Part shown: positions 23,422 to 33,022 of the stretch, in pieces
How positions within the stretch are numbered: the stretch's first letter is position 1
How the letters are laid out: every line of letters begins with the position of its first letter
Source of the DNA: Gordius sp. MW1
Lineage: Eukaryota > Nematomorpha > Gordioida > Gordea > Gordiidae
Length of the DNA stretch: 64,000 bases
Assembly: GCA_964036665.1 (NCBI GenBank)
Contig: OZ038526.1
Coordinates: 32,798,001-32,862,000, forward strand
Direction of reading: 5' to 3'
The notes under the pieces: generated by a model
Told to the model about the DNA's origin: nothing
Seen by the model: only the letters and a program-made list of their open reading frames with translations
Databases searched by the model: none
Program-made: the position numbers and the translations under genes

Positions 23422-23478
23422 ATGAATATGACAGCGAATATCCAGTGGCCCATCTTATCTACCATCAACATCATATAA
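23422..23478 (+). CDS. Possible last exon of the EGF gene
   Basis: After TAATTTAG an in-phase frame of 18 codons (MNMTANIQWPILSTINII) ends in TAA. An AATAAA lies about 80 bp downstream (23560). This agrees with the phase-0 donor at 23166. However, the exon is short and shows no family signal, and a second frame also runs open here. Confidence 0.35.
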   Translation: MNMTANIQWPILSTINII

Positions 23479-23595
23479 TTTTTAATATCAAGAATGTTAC
23501 ACATATTCAATGTTTTTATATATGATTCACTATCCTATATTTTGCAGGATATTTTAATAAATAAAAACAGTTCATATTGATGGCAGTATATTAAC

Positions 23596-25057
23596 TTGGA
23601 GGAAGGGGGGAGGGAGGGCAGGAGGGAAGGGGGAACAAAACTCGTCTATACTCTGTATAAACATAGCATATTTGCTATGCAATTTATGGGCGAGAAAGGT
23701 GGGAAGGGGCGAGAATACCTAGGGGGGGGCAATGGTCAAGCAAGGAGTCAGATAATACTCGTATATCGTTATAGTTGTTTTTATAAATATTATTTTCGTA
23801 TTAATAATTTTCCTCGATAAATAAAGTATTAATAAATTATAGCAGGTTTTACAAAAATTTAGCTTTTTAAATATTTGTATGAAAAAAAAACTAAGTTATC
23901 ATTTTGATTTTGATTTTGAGGAATTGGTTTTCTTTCATTCATTCCTATTTATCAACTTTCTAAATTAATCAAAATGACGAAAGGAACGCAAATAGAGGGT
24001 ATGACCTTGGAAAAGCCAATAGTTATCCTTCCAAAACGTACAACTTTCAATTTATTGTTTTTTGATACTGTATAAATTTAAACAATTTGGTGTAGGCGAG
24101 CCATGATTTGAATTATGACTATAGACTCTATTCAAATCATGTGCATATGTATAATAAACAAATATTTAAAAAACGAAAAAATTTTCCAATCAGACTTTGG
24201 CTTGGTAATTTTTTCCATTGGTCAGACGGCCAAATAGCCTATAATTATAATAAAGAAAAAAAATGCGATATACACTTTGGCCATTGGTCATTTTGTCTAA
24301 TGGTCAGCAGATGGCCAAATAACTAGCCTATAATTGTAATCTAGAAAAAAATCGATTTTAATTTTACTTTGATTAGTGGTCATGTTTTCTATTGGTCAGG
24401 CCAGCAGACGGCCAAATAGCCTATATTTAAAATATAGAAAAAAAAATTTGATACACTTTGTCCAGTGGTCATTTTTTTCCATTGATCAGCAGCCAGGAGA
24501 CGGTCAAAAAGGATATAAGTACATAAGAGATAAAAAAAACGAAAAAAAATTTCGATTCAAACTTTGGCCAATGTCATTCTTTTCCATTGGTCAGTAGCTA
24601 GGAGACGGTCAAAAAGCCAATATTATCAATGTTAAACAAGAACAATATATTAATATAAAAAAAATAAAAAAAAATTTGCCCTCGCCGAGATTCGAACCCA
24701 CATCAGTATGGGCATAGGCCTTTGTAGGGGGGGGCACAGGGCCCATATCAGTAGAGGAATAGGCCCTCGTAGGGGGGGGGCGTAGGGTAGTTATCCATGT
24801 TAACCAAATATAGCAATTCAAATAACAAAAAAATTTAATTTACACTTTGGCCAATGGTCATTTTTTTCATTAGTCAGTAGCCAGACACGGTCAAAAAGTC
24901 ATATTAACAATGGTATTGACAATAACAATATATTATTTAAATGAAAAATTGCCCTCGCCGAGATTCGAACCCACATCAGTAGATGCTATTTGGGTAACGG
25001 ACAACGGACGGACAGATGGACAACGAAAAGCGAGACCATAAATTGCATAGCAATTAA
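23596..25057 (-). mobile_element. Helentron-like non-autonomous element H4
   Basis: Inverse orientation to H2/H3. The 3'-side block TTTGCTATGCAATTTATGGG with CGAGAAAGGTGGGAAGG lies at 23670-23720, the minisatellite at 24180-24610 and 24840-24900, and the tRNA-like module at 24660-24820. The 5' end (CCATAAATTGCATAGCAATT) lies at 25036-25055 next to (GGAC)n. The terminal hairpin seen in H2/H3 is missing at its 3' side, so this copy is truncated or imperfectly ended. Repeat-borne frames (24108-24597) are not genes. Confidence 0.6.
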
Positions 25058-25380
25058 TATTAATCCATCAACATAATTTTTTAGCTAATTAATTTGGACT
25101 TCTTTAGAGCTAATATTCTTTACGAGGGGAAAAATCCTTTAAATCTAAATGTTAGGTTAGACCAAAAATGTTTGTTGTACGATTCTTAATTTAATATAAA
25201 AAATTTAACAAGATTTTTTTGCGTATTTATCCTCCATGTCTATAAAATTAAAACCATAAACAAGAAGTTTGTACTCCCATCCCCGCAATCTTAATTGTTC
25301 CCTTAGTCCAGCTCTAAACAGTTTCCTTTGCCTATCGTTAATACCTATTGTCCTATCTGCCTTTGCCACCTTACCCATTT
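25058..25380. other. No gene seen
   Basis: Short AT-rich interval between H4 and H5. Open frames on both strands extend into H5 and reflect its conserved 5' segment. Confidence 0.4.
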
Positions 25381-26172
25381 TTATTGCTATCCAATTTATA
25401 GGCTCGCTTTTCGTTGTCCGCCCGTTGTCCAACTTTTATGCTTTTGTAAAAGACTTTTATTTGGCTTTTCCAATTAGACTAGCTTATAACCGCTGGTTGG
25501 TTTTAATTTTTTCGACCTCGCCCGAGCCCAATATCCATTATTGTTGTTGTGCCCGACTGATTAGCTTTATACACAAATTTATTTTTGCAGCTTGTCTAAG
25601 TTTTTGCTATATATTGGATACTTGCTAAACTGGCTAAATAATTTCCGGCAAATTAATGCTGCCGTTCCTTACTTCTATTTTATCTGACACCGGCCAAAGA
25701 CCAAATTTCTGGTTAATAGCTATTTATATTTGCTGTTTTGTAAATTTCATTTGACAATTTGTCTCAGTTGTTGCTTTATAACGAAAGATTGCCAAATTGG
25801 CTTTATAATTCCCTGCAAATTAATGATGACCGTTGCTCTACTTTATTTGACCCCAGCCAAAGGCCAAAATTATTAATTTGGTTAATTGCTATTTTAATTG
25901 TATATTAGCTGCTTTGTGAATTTTTTTTCTTTTTGTTATTAACCTTAATTTTGCATTGATGATATATTGTTCTCAATAAATTTAAACATATAGGCTTTTT
26001 GACCGTCTGCTGGCTACTGACCAATGGCCAAAGTGTGATTGGATTTTTTTTTCGTTTTTTTAATAGCCCTTAGATATTTATACTCTTCTTGGCCGTCTCC
26101 TGACCATTAGAAGGAATGACCACTGGCCTAAGTGTTATTCGAACTTGTTTTCTATATTATAATTATAGGCTA
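25381..26172 (+). mobile_element. Helentron-like element H5, left part (interrupted by Helitron)
   Basis: It starts with TTATTGCTATCCAATTTATA and GGCTCGCTTTTCGTTGTCC and contains the 470-bp segment shared with H1. It breaks off at AATTATAGGCTA (26172) in the middle of a minisatellite unit. The unit resumes at 32071 with TTTGGTCGTCTGCTGG; the intact unit in H1 (5426-5445) reads straight across this point. Confidence 0.7.
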
Positions 26173-26177
26173 CTAGA

Positions 26178-26220
26178 TGAACCCGGAAAATGTTGTTTTG
26201 CCATTTACCCGGGTGTATTA
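26178..26220 (-). terminator. Helitron 3'-terminal hairpin
   Basis: On the - strand ACCCGGGTAAATGG and CATTTTCCGGGTT pair around a CAAAACAA loop, followed by CAT and CTAG. In Helitrons this hairpin marks the end of strand transfer. Confidence 0.8.
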
Positions 26221-26417
26221 GCAGAGGATAACGTCGTCTCTGCACATTCACCTGGTCCGTAGTCCCTAAGTCGGGACCATTTACGACCACTACCCTGTAC
26301 CCGCAATCGGGTCGGGCGTCGGGTTGACCATGCAGGTCTCTATCCGCAACACATCCCCTTTCGAGCCATCCGCATCTCCCTCTCTTCGTAATACCATAAC
26401 TAAGAACTTAACCTGGT

Positions 26418-26672
26418 TTATACATACCACATAACATGTCGCAGTAATGATACCACATAACAGGCAGCAGTAAATCGCAATGCGAGAGGATATACGACAT
26501 TTTTGGTTTTTCCATCAGGTGCGAAAATGAACAGATTCCTCGGTGTGCCAACTCTGGAGCAAGCAACATATAATTGACCATGTGAAAAACATGGCTTTCC
26601 CAAATTCAATCCAGCAACGCTCAGTGATTGTCCTTGGGCTTTATTAATTGTAATTGCAAAAGCTAGGCGCAA
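26418..26672 (-). pseudogene. Helitron helicase, C-terminal end (motifs V/VI)
   Basis: LAFAITINKAQGQSLSVAGL and QLYVACSRV are helicase motifs V and VI of the PIF1/RecD-like family, with the arginine finger in CSRV. It is separated from the upstream part by a single in-frame TAA (about 26680). The last 25 residues, after FAPDGKTKNVV, match the usual short Helitron C terminus. Confidence 0.85.
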
Positions 26673-26681
26673 AGGTAACTG

Positions 26682-27272
26682 TTAGCGCTTAAATTCGAAG
26701 GGCAAATCGGTTGGAAGCATTGGCATGCGCGGAATCAGTTCATCTTCTCCTTTACTTTTGCCGCTGATGATTGTAGCTTCAATGATGTTTAGTTGTCTTA
26801 TGGCAAATCTGGTTCCGTTACACAACTTAGGTGGATTTAAATTGCGAACGATCATTATAGGTGAGCCAATTCTCAGAGTCAATTTGTGAGGTGGCATTCT
26901 CGATGGTTCAAATGAATTTAGAAATTCAGTTGGATAATTCACCGGCTGATCTGCATCGATAACTGTGTCAACAGATGTGTAAGTATATTGTTCACCGGGA
27001 ATGTTCAAGAGGATGCGATTATTTATTTTGTTGACGTCGTCATTCTTCTGAGCCAAGATTGCCCGTTCACAAAGCCAGTCGTGATTTGTGAAGTTAATAG
27101 CAATTTCCGGGAACACCATGTTTTCGATATCTTCAATTGATGACTGTATTTTGAAAAAGTGCGATGGAAATGATATTTCGTGCGGTGGGTTCAATTGGAA
27201 ATTTACCGTTACCCAAGTCCAACAGTTGATTGGCAAATGGTTACGCCGAAGCATCTTGAAGTAAATAAACAC
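26682..27272 (-). pseudogene. Helitron helicase, middle part
   Basis: 196 residues: FPEIAINFTNHDWLCERAIL, AQKNDDVNKINNRIL (motif IV region), YPTEFLNSFEPSRMPPHKL and MIVRNLNPPKLCNGTR are typical blocks of the Helitron helicase. The fragment runs into the in-frame stop that separates it from motif V. Upstream (27273-27330) the frame changes. Confidence 0.85.
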
Positions 27273-27326
27273 CCATGTTGGTGGTTAGCGTGATTATCTT
27301 CACACTTCTCCAAAGATATGACGCTT

Positions 27327-27787
27327 TCAGGCAAGCATTGAGCACATCAAAGGGTGTTGACTTTGGGATGACTGGCAAGGTTGGAAGTCACCGGCTAGCA
27401 GCAAGAGAGCCTCTACCATTGGACGTGCAATCTGTCTCAAATCTCGGAGTGTACGATCCAGCGCCTCGAGTGCTTTTTTATGTGCCATCCTACATTCATT
27501 CCAAATGATGATTGTGCATGTCTTTAGTACCGTGGTATACCCGAGTTCCAAGTTGGAGTTTCATTTATATTAAGATCCAATGGGAGTTTAAAAGTTGAAT
27601 GCGCTATGCGGCCTTCATCGAGTAGCGTGGCTGCTATGCCCGATGACGCGACAGCGAGAGCTATCTTATTATTTCTCCGAATTTTAGCCAATATCAGATT
27701 AAGAAGAAATGTTTTTCCGGTTCCTCCTGGCGCATCTAGGAAAAGTAGGCCTCCGTTTTTGTGACGTATTTCATGACGTATAGGCAT
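27327..27787 (-). pseudogene. Helitron helicase, motifs I-III in two frames
   Basis: The frame 27524-27787 has the Walker A motif GGTGKT (residues 21-26) in LDAPGGTGKTFLLNL, then ASSGIAATLL and AHSTFKLPL. The frame 27327-27551 has Walker B as IIIWNEC, then MAHKKALEALDRTL and motif III beginning LAGDF. In active helicases Walker B reads D-E; here it is N-E, which should weaken ATP hydrolysis. A frameshift near 27545 and another just after GDF break the protein. Confidence 0.85.
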
Positions 27788-28694
27788 GTTTTTGGTCAGC
27801 GACTAAGAGTATTTCCTGAGCGTGGACATAGCTGAGCCTCGTCGTATTGTTTTTCACGCCATAAGTCACTGTCGTGAACGTTGCTTCTATCACGTTTAAG
27901 TGCAGGCAATCCGAGTTGACATAACATTTATTGTTTATGGATAGACATATGTCCTCAAGTAATAAAAGAGCTCGGTTGAAGATGTCCTCGGAAAATGGTA
28001 TCTCCATATCCGGATGCACTCTACGTACTTGTAAAAGGATATCTTTACTGAGGCTTTCTTTGTGTGTATCCCAAAGATCTTTCGGATTAGACGGTGCGCA
28101 AGTTGTCAAAATGATCGCAAATAAAGTGCGTATTTGGTGCGGGAGGCATGTGAGCGATGCTTCCTCTAATGTCGTATTCCAATGTCGGTCATTTTCAAGC
28201 AAGCGAAGTTTGAGACATGCTTGTCTATATGTCTCACACACTTCACCATAGATGGTTTTAATGGATTGAAATGATGTTGGTCCTTTGACATTGTGGAGCA
28301 ACATTCTTAAAAAATAGCATTCGGCGTTATTGGGATGAACAGTATACATTCGACCCAAAGCATCAGGCATACGTACGCCTGAATATCCAGGAACTATTGT
28401 GCCTTGTTTTCCTATTTGAAACACTTTTTTTGATGAGTTCCAAGTGTAATATTTTGGGATTTCATGGTAGAGCAAAGTTTTTGCGAAAACTTCCGTTTGG
28501 CACACCAGGAAAAAAGCTGTCAGTGTTGTATTCGGTGGTTGCGCCGCTCTTTGCACAGCGTTCTCATCCGTGAAGTAGACACGTTGGTCATTTTCCAAGT
28601 GAACGGTGAGATGTACAACAGTTGAATAGCGTTCGTGAATGTGGAACCCGAGAATGCGCCAGACATCTTCATTACTGCTGATGTAACGACCCAT
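27771..28694 (-). pseudogene. Helitron Rep-helicase linker region
   Basis: 307 residues open. It contains the region between the Rep nuclease and the helicase, with the conserved blocks VYFTDENAVQRAA, TLTAFF, YYTWNSSKKVF, GRMYTVHPNNAECYFLRMLL and TYRQACLKLRLLENDRHW. It overlaps the next upstream frame by 175 bp in another frame, so a one-base indel lies near 28700. It is the longest intact piece of the element. Confidence 0.85.
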
Positions 28695-28891
28695 TTGAAA
28701 TTATCGGCTTGCGTTTTAGTAAGTCCAAAAACTGCCATATCACTGCCTTTGGTGACGTATTTGCAGATGTATTTGATAGACTTCACTGAATTGCAATACT
28801 CCACGTTTATGTGGGCCTTGAACATTTTTGAAAACAATGGAGTGTAAGGGACGATCCATCTATTGTCGATTTCTACGGAAACAGTTTTCAC
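28520..28891 (-). pseudogene. Helitron Rep domain, catalytic tyrosine part
   Basis: YICKYVTKGSD holds two tyrosines four residues apart (Y41 and Y45 of this frame), the Y2-type catalytic pair of Helitron Rep proteins. It follows PYTPLFSKMFKAHINVEYC, another conserved block. The real Rep reading leaves this frame soon after the motif, near 28700. Confidence 0.85.
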
Positions 28892-29167
28892 TTTGATGGT
28901 GACTCTATGACCTCCATCGTTTGGATTCGGCGTCTATACAGCGGATAGCCGTCGCCACCAGTTTTCGTTTCTTGGCTCATTTCTCTTGGATATTATTTGG
29001 TGCATTTTCCGTCTTTCATACATGGTGAATCTCTATTCATTGCTCCGCAGGGTCCATGAATCATATGACGACTGATGATTTCAAATAGTAGCGGATCTTC
29101 TTGCGGATCGGGCAGTTCAGCCGATATAATATTATCAATATGAGTAGGGAAAATTGTGTCCTTCAGC

Positions 29168-29192
29168 CAAATTAGGATGTGAGAGTGTGTTA
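29168..29192 (-). pseudogene. Helitron Rep HUH motif
   Basis: On the - strand the codons read LTHSHILIW. The two histidines separated by one residue, before a hydrophobic strand, are the metal-binding HUH motif of the rolling-circle nuclease. Neighbouring sequence is frameshifted, so it is not part of a long open frame. Confidence 0.75.
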
Positions 29193-29321
29193 AGCCTCTT
29201 TTTTGCCATTCTATTGAATATAGCTAGCAGGTAGTATCTCCGTAAATTTAATTTTTGGTGATGACATTGATGAGGCGCATTAGTTTTTGCCTGAAAACTC
29301 TGGCGGTGAGATCAAGTGATC

Positions 29322-29681
29322 TCAGTCCAAGCCGGATTGCAGGTGAAGGTAATGAAAAGATCTGGACATCCGCACATATGTCATCGCATCTTGTGTATAT
29401 TCATGCATGTGTCTAGGACTGCCGGTATACGTAGCTGGAAGTATGACCATTTGTACAACATTGCTTGCGTGACCATCATGTTCGATTGCATCTCGCAAGT
29501 GAATATAATTTTCGGCACGGAGTAACCTGTAATTTAGACGGATGAAAAGAAGGCATTCGCTTTCGATTTTTGCGTACATATCGACAATGTATTGGTAAAA
29601 TAGGTGTCGGCACTTTAAGATGTGGTTGTATTGCTGAGCTCTAATAATTATGCGATATGCATAAAAATCCATAGAAGACAC
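29322..29681 (-). pseudogene. Helitron-like N domain
   Basis: 119 residues: the start (AYRIIIRAQQYNHILKCRHL) and FYQYIVDMYAKIESECLLFIRLNYRLLRAENY are characteristic of the conserved domain just before the HUH motif. It is followed by VVQMVILPATYTGSPRHM. Frame is lost on both sides. Confidence 0.85.
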
Positions 29682-30128
29682 CTATAAGAGAAAGAATTTT
29701 AGTAGATTAAGATCACATATTATCATTTGCGCTAGAACATCGTATAACAAAGAGTATAACATTCACCTTTTTTGTTGTCGCGGCCCCTGAATCAGAATTA
29801 ATTTGCGTCACATTAAAGTGGTATCCGTCTTCTCCTTGGCAAAGTAGTATGGGATATTGAAGGGCATCATATGATCTGTGTGTTGCATCAATACTTTTAA
29901 GATTTTGATCCCTTCTGTAGATAAGGATATCTCGACGATCAAATTATATTCCGACCATTACAATTGCCACTTTATCGATTGGTGGTGCATTAAAGCGTCT
30001 TTCATGTGCGCCTGATGGTGTTCTATCTGCTTTGATTACGATTTTGTAATCATCCGTTGGCATTCGCTCTAATGCGATTTTGAATAATTTAATTTAATGA
30101 TTTTTGTCGTGGAGTAAATGTTGCAAGT

Positions 30129-30602
30129 CTATGATGATTTCACGTTTGACTCCTTCATGAATCCCACAACTTCGATCAGCCTCCGTATCGCCCATGAAAT
30201 AAATTTGCAGAAACCTTTGTTCGATATCTGATAATGGTAGAAGGGAACCGATTTGATGGTAAATTTGTCCTTTAATTTGAATGTGGGCATGTTACCTCCA
30301 TCATTCAAAATTTTTGTTGCTCCGAACGATGTCATTTGGAAGCATGCGTTGTACTTGCGAATGTGTTGGAGGAAGTGTTTGGACAATGTATTAGTTCCAG
30401 ATACATAAGATAAGAGCGGTTCGGGTGGATCAACCAGAGGTGGCAAATTTAATTTGCCATTCGAACAACACATTCCAGGATTTTCTTTAGGGAACCGCAA
30501 AGCACGACAATGTAAACACATCGTATCCATTTGACCAATCATGACATTGGGGTGCATGCTGTAATCAAACGCTACATCATAATGGAACGCTGCTAATTTC
30601 AA
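30129..30602 (-). pseudogene. Helitron N-terminal zinc-finger-like region
   Basis: 157 residues. MDTMCLHCRALRFPKENPGMCCSNGKL is split by its cysteines (C-x2-C and CC) into the zinc-finger-like region of Helitron Rep proteins. PPEPLLSYVSG, FLQHIRKYNACFQMTSFGA and FTIKSVPFYHYQ-like blocks follow. A stop and frameshifts follow before the Helitron-like N domain. Confidence 0.8.
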
Positions 30603-30647
30603 ACTGGCTCGCGAACTATAGTTGAGCGTCTGTATCGTGAGCGCATA

Positions 30648-31016
30648 TTGTCTAGTCTTTCGATTCGCTCTTCAGCTGATTCGGTAGCTCGTGAAGTTGT
30701 GGCTCGTGAGCGTTTAGTGGCTAGTCTTTCGGTTCGCTCTTCAGCTGATTCGGTGGCTCGTGAAGTTGTGGCTCGTGAGCGTTTAGTGTCTAGTCTTTCG
30801 ATTCGCTCTTCAGCTGATTCGGTGGCTCGTGAAGTTGTGGCTCGTTAGCGTTTAGTGGCTAGTCTTTCGATTCGCTCTTCAGCTGATTCGGTGGCTCGTG
30901 AAGTTGTGGCTCGTGAGCGTTTAGTGGCTAGTCTTTCGATTCGCTCTTCAGCTGATTCGGTGGCACGTGAAGTTGTAGCTCGTGAGCGTAAATTTTCTAG
31001 TCTGTCGCCGCTCTTC
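30648..31016 (-). repeat. 69-bp in-frame coding minisatellite of the Helitron protein
   Basis: Five near-identical 69-bp units plus a degenerate sixth (landmark TCTAGTCTTTCGATTCGCTC at 30650, 30719, 30788, 30857, 30926 and about 30995). On the coding strand each encodes 23 residues of an Arg/Glu/Ala-rich helical repeat (core ESAEERIERL). One unit has TAA in place of TCA (about 30847), so the longest frame stops inside the array. Confidence 0.9.
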
Positions 31017-31166
31017 CGATGTCTCAGCTGCTATTGTAGTTAAGTTTCTCTTGCGATTGTCGCGCAATCGTACTTCACAATGTTGAGGAGTTTCAGCTGC
31101 TCTCCTTGGTTTATCTCTTTTTGATTTAGGTATTATTCTGCCGAATAATTTTTTTTGCATTGGCAT
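30948..31166 (-). pseudogene. Helitron protein N terminus
   Basis: Starts MPMQKKLFGRIIPKSKRD, the methionine furthest upstream of the Helitron frames. RRAAETPQHCEVRLRDNRKR and AAETSEERRQTR then resemble the AAETPEQRxxRL repeats usual at the N terminus of Helitron Reps. The frame shifts at the border with the 69-bp repeats. Confidence 0.75.
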
Positions 31167-31169
31167 TTG

Positions 31170-32070
31170 TATAACTTTTCAACTGGTAAAAATATATATT
31201 GACTATGATCATATAAAGTACTGCAATATAAAATTCTTTTGGTAAAGCATACATGCAATAAATTGCTGATTTATTAAATGGTAAATTTTATTATCAATGC
31301 AAAATAATGGATTATTTTACCTCAATTATGTTGGAATTTTAGGGCATATATGATGATAAAGCGGTTATTGAAGTAAAAATAAAGTTTGATGTCTATATGT
31401 TCTACTTCTATTGTTCTATTTCCGTATACAGTGCAACGCGTACGAATACAACATAACGCGTTCGTTAAATACCGAATACAACATAACGCGTTTGTTAAAT
31501 TGTGTTGTTATTTACAAAAGTTGAGAATCAGGCACTAAACCGTTCTCGAAAACTACTCGACCGATTTGGCCCGAACAAATCTTAAAACATGCTCCGGAGT
31601 GTCAGGAATAAACTGTGAAATTTTGAGCCAAATCGGTCTGGTAGGTTTCCAAAATTTGGTGGCGGCATATATACACACACAGTTTCATTTGATTCATGCC
31701 CAAAATTCAATGAGACAAAATATAATGGTTACAGTCCAAAATGCCACACTCAATATCACGGAAAATTAAATCTCAAATGGGGAGGGAATTTGATGTGCAT
31801 CTAATCCTAACCCTAAACTAAAACGCTGACCTAAAACACTACCCTGAACCTTAACCCTGTCCCTTAAAGTTTTATAGTGCAGCAATAATTGTTAAATGCA
31901 TATACATGCGCATTATTAAAATGCGCAGCTATCTGATTAGTCTGTTAAATGCATACGCATGCGCATTATAAGATTTTGAAACGGTTTCAAGATCTTGAAA
32001 CCGTTTCAAGCTATTTGTATTTTGTCCCATTGTATTTTGGGATAATACCGTTTCATTTTTACATATAAGA
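31170..32070 (-). other. Helitron 5' noncoding region
   Basis: Upstream leader without ORF. It contains AACGCGTT-rich words (31430-31500), the ACCGATTTGG block (31560-31640), a degenerate CCCTAA-like stretch (31795-31860) and an inverted pair CTTGAAACCGTTTC (31975-32010). A segment at 31870-31960 (TGCGCATTATTAAAATGCGC) recurs inversely at 46400-46490. Confidence 0.5.
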
Positions 32071-32567
32071 TTTGGTCGTCTGCTGGCTACTGACCAATGG
32101 AAAAAATGACCACTGGCCAAAGTGTGATTGGATTTTTTTTTTTTTAGAATTTTACCCTTATGTATTTAGACGCTTTTTGACCCGCTGACCATTAGAAAAA
32201 ATGACCACTGGCCAAAGGGTAATAGAATTTTCTTTTTCGTTTTATTTGGCTCTTATGTATTTAGACGCTTTTTAACCTGCAGACTGCTGACCATTAAAAA
32301 AATGACCACTGGCCAAAGTGTGTATCATTTTTTTTTATCTATATTTATAGGCTATTTGGCCGTCTGCTGACCAATGGAAAAAATGACCACTGGCCAAAGT
32401 GGGATCAGAAATTTTTCTTTTTTTTAATGTATGTGCTAAAAGTATTGGTTTTACATATCAATTGAGTAGAAATTATCCAAATATCAAAGATTATTTCTAC
32501 TATTTGGTTAATTTGTTGTATAATTTTTTTTCCACGTCTTACCGCACCGCACACCCCCTACGAGGGT
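32071..32567 (+). mobile_element. Helentron-like element H5, right part
   Basis: Resumes the interrupted minisatellite unit with TTTGGTCGTCTGCTGG, carries three to four further units and ends like H1: CCACGTCTTACCGCACCGCA and the small hairpin CCCCTACGAGGG, then T/TA-rich sequence touching a LINE 3' end. Confidence 0.7.
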
Positions 32568-32596
32568 CTTTATATATATATATTTATATATATTTT

Positions 32597-33022
32597 TTAT
32601 AGCCGTTTGTCACATTTAGTGGTCAGCACCTTCACGTAGGTTCTCCATGTATTCCTGCACTTAAACCAGCTTCGCTTTAGCTCGTACCTTCTCAAGTCCA
32701 TATCTATTTTACGCTTCCATGTCAGTTTAAGTCTCCTTCTCTTTCGCTTACATTCGACTTGCACTTTCTTGATACGATTTGCCAAGTGACTTTCCTCCCG
32801 TCTCTCTAAATGGCTATACCATCTCAATCTTCTTGCCACAAACTTTCTCTGAATTGGAACTACAATCAGTTTATCCCTTATGTCTTGATGGTCTTTTTTG
32901 CTTATTCCCAAGATCCATCTTAACATTCGCATCACCATTGTAGCCAAGCTTTGCTCCTCTTTTGCCTTAATTGCCCAGGTTTCAGTTCCATCTAATACCG
33001 TGGGTACAATAACGGTGTTCTA
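32597..33022 (-). pseudogene. LINE-2 C-terminal end (RTE/CFDP2-like)
   Basis: The frame 32597-32947 and its upstream continuation to 33022 read PTVLDGTETWAI, EEQSLATMVMRMLRWILG, RRLRWYSHLERREESH and a basic RKRRRLKLTWKRK tail. This is the same C-terminal region as in 5863-6276 but from another family. It is continuous in orientation with the N-terminal half at 35366-37045; the reverse transcriptase centre that should lie between them is absent. Confidence 0.8.

Larger units (their letters stand above)
26173..32070 (-). mobile_element. Autonomous-type Helitron, complete ends, decayed genes
   Basis: On the - strand the element begins TCTTATATG (32070) and ends CTAG (26173-26176). An ACCCGG...CCGGGT hairpin (about 26183-26215) lies a few bases before CTAG. 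It sits between A and T, the Helitron target, inside H5: joining the flanks restores a normal H5 repeat unit. The coding region from 31166 down to 26418 has the Rep (HUH) nuclease and PIF1-type helicase of Helitrons, but is broken by frameshifts and stops. No target duplication, as expected. The ACCGATTTGG-type block at 31560-31640 is common in Helitron 5' regions. Family knowledge: Helitrons move by rolling-circle transfer. Confidence 0.88.

Noticed and set aside
25205..25628. Frames of 75 and 119 codons on opposite strands
   Set aside because: They cover the 5' segment of element H5, which recurs in H1 without keeping these frames.
30648..31043. Open frames of repeated SLSIRSSADSVAREVVARER on the + strand
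   Set aside because: Antisense of the Helitron coding repeat; the - strand frame fits the known Helitron N terminus.
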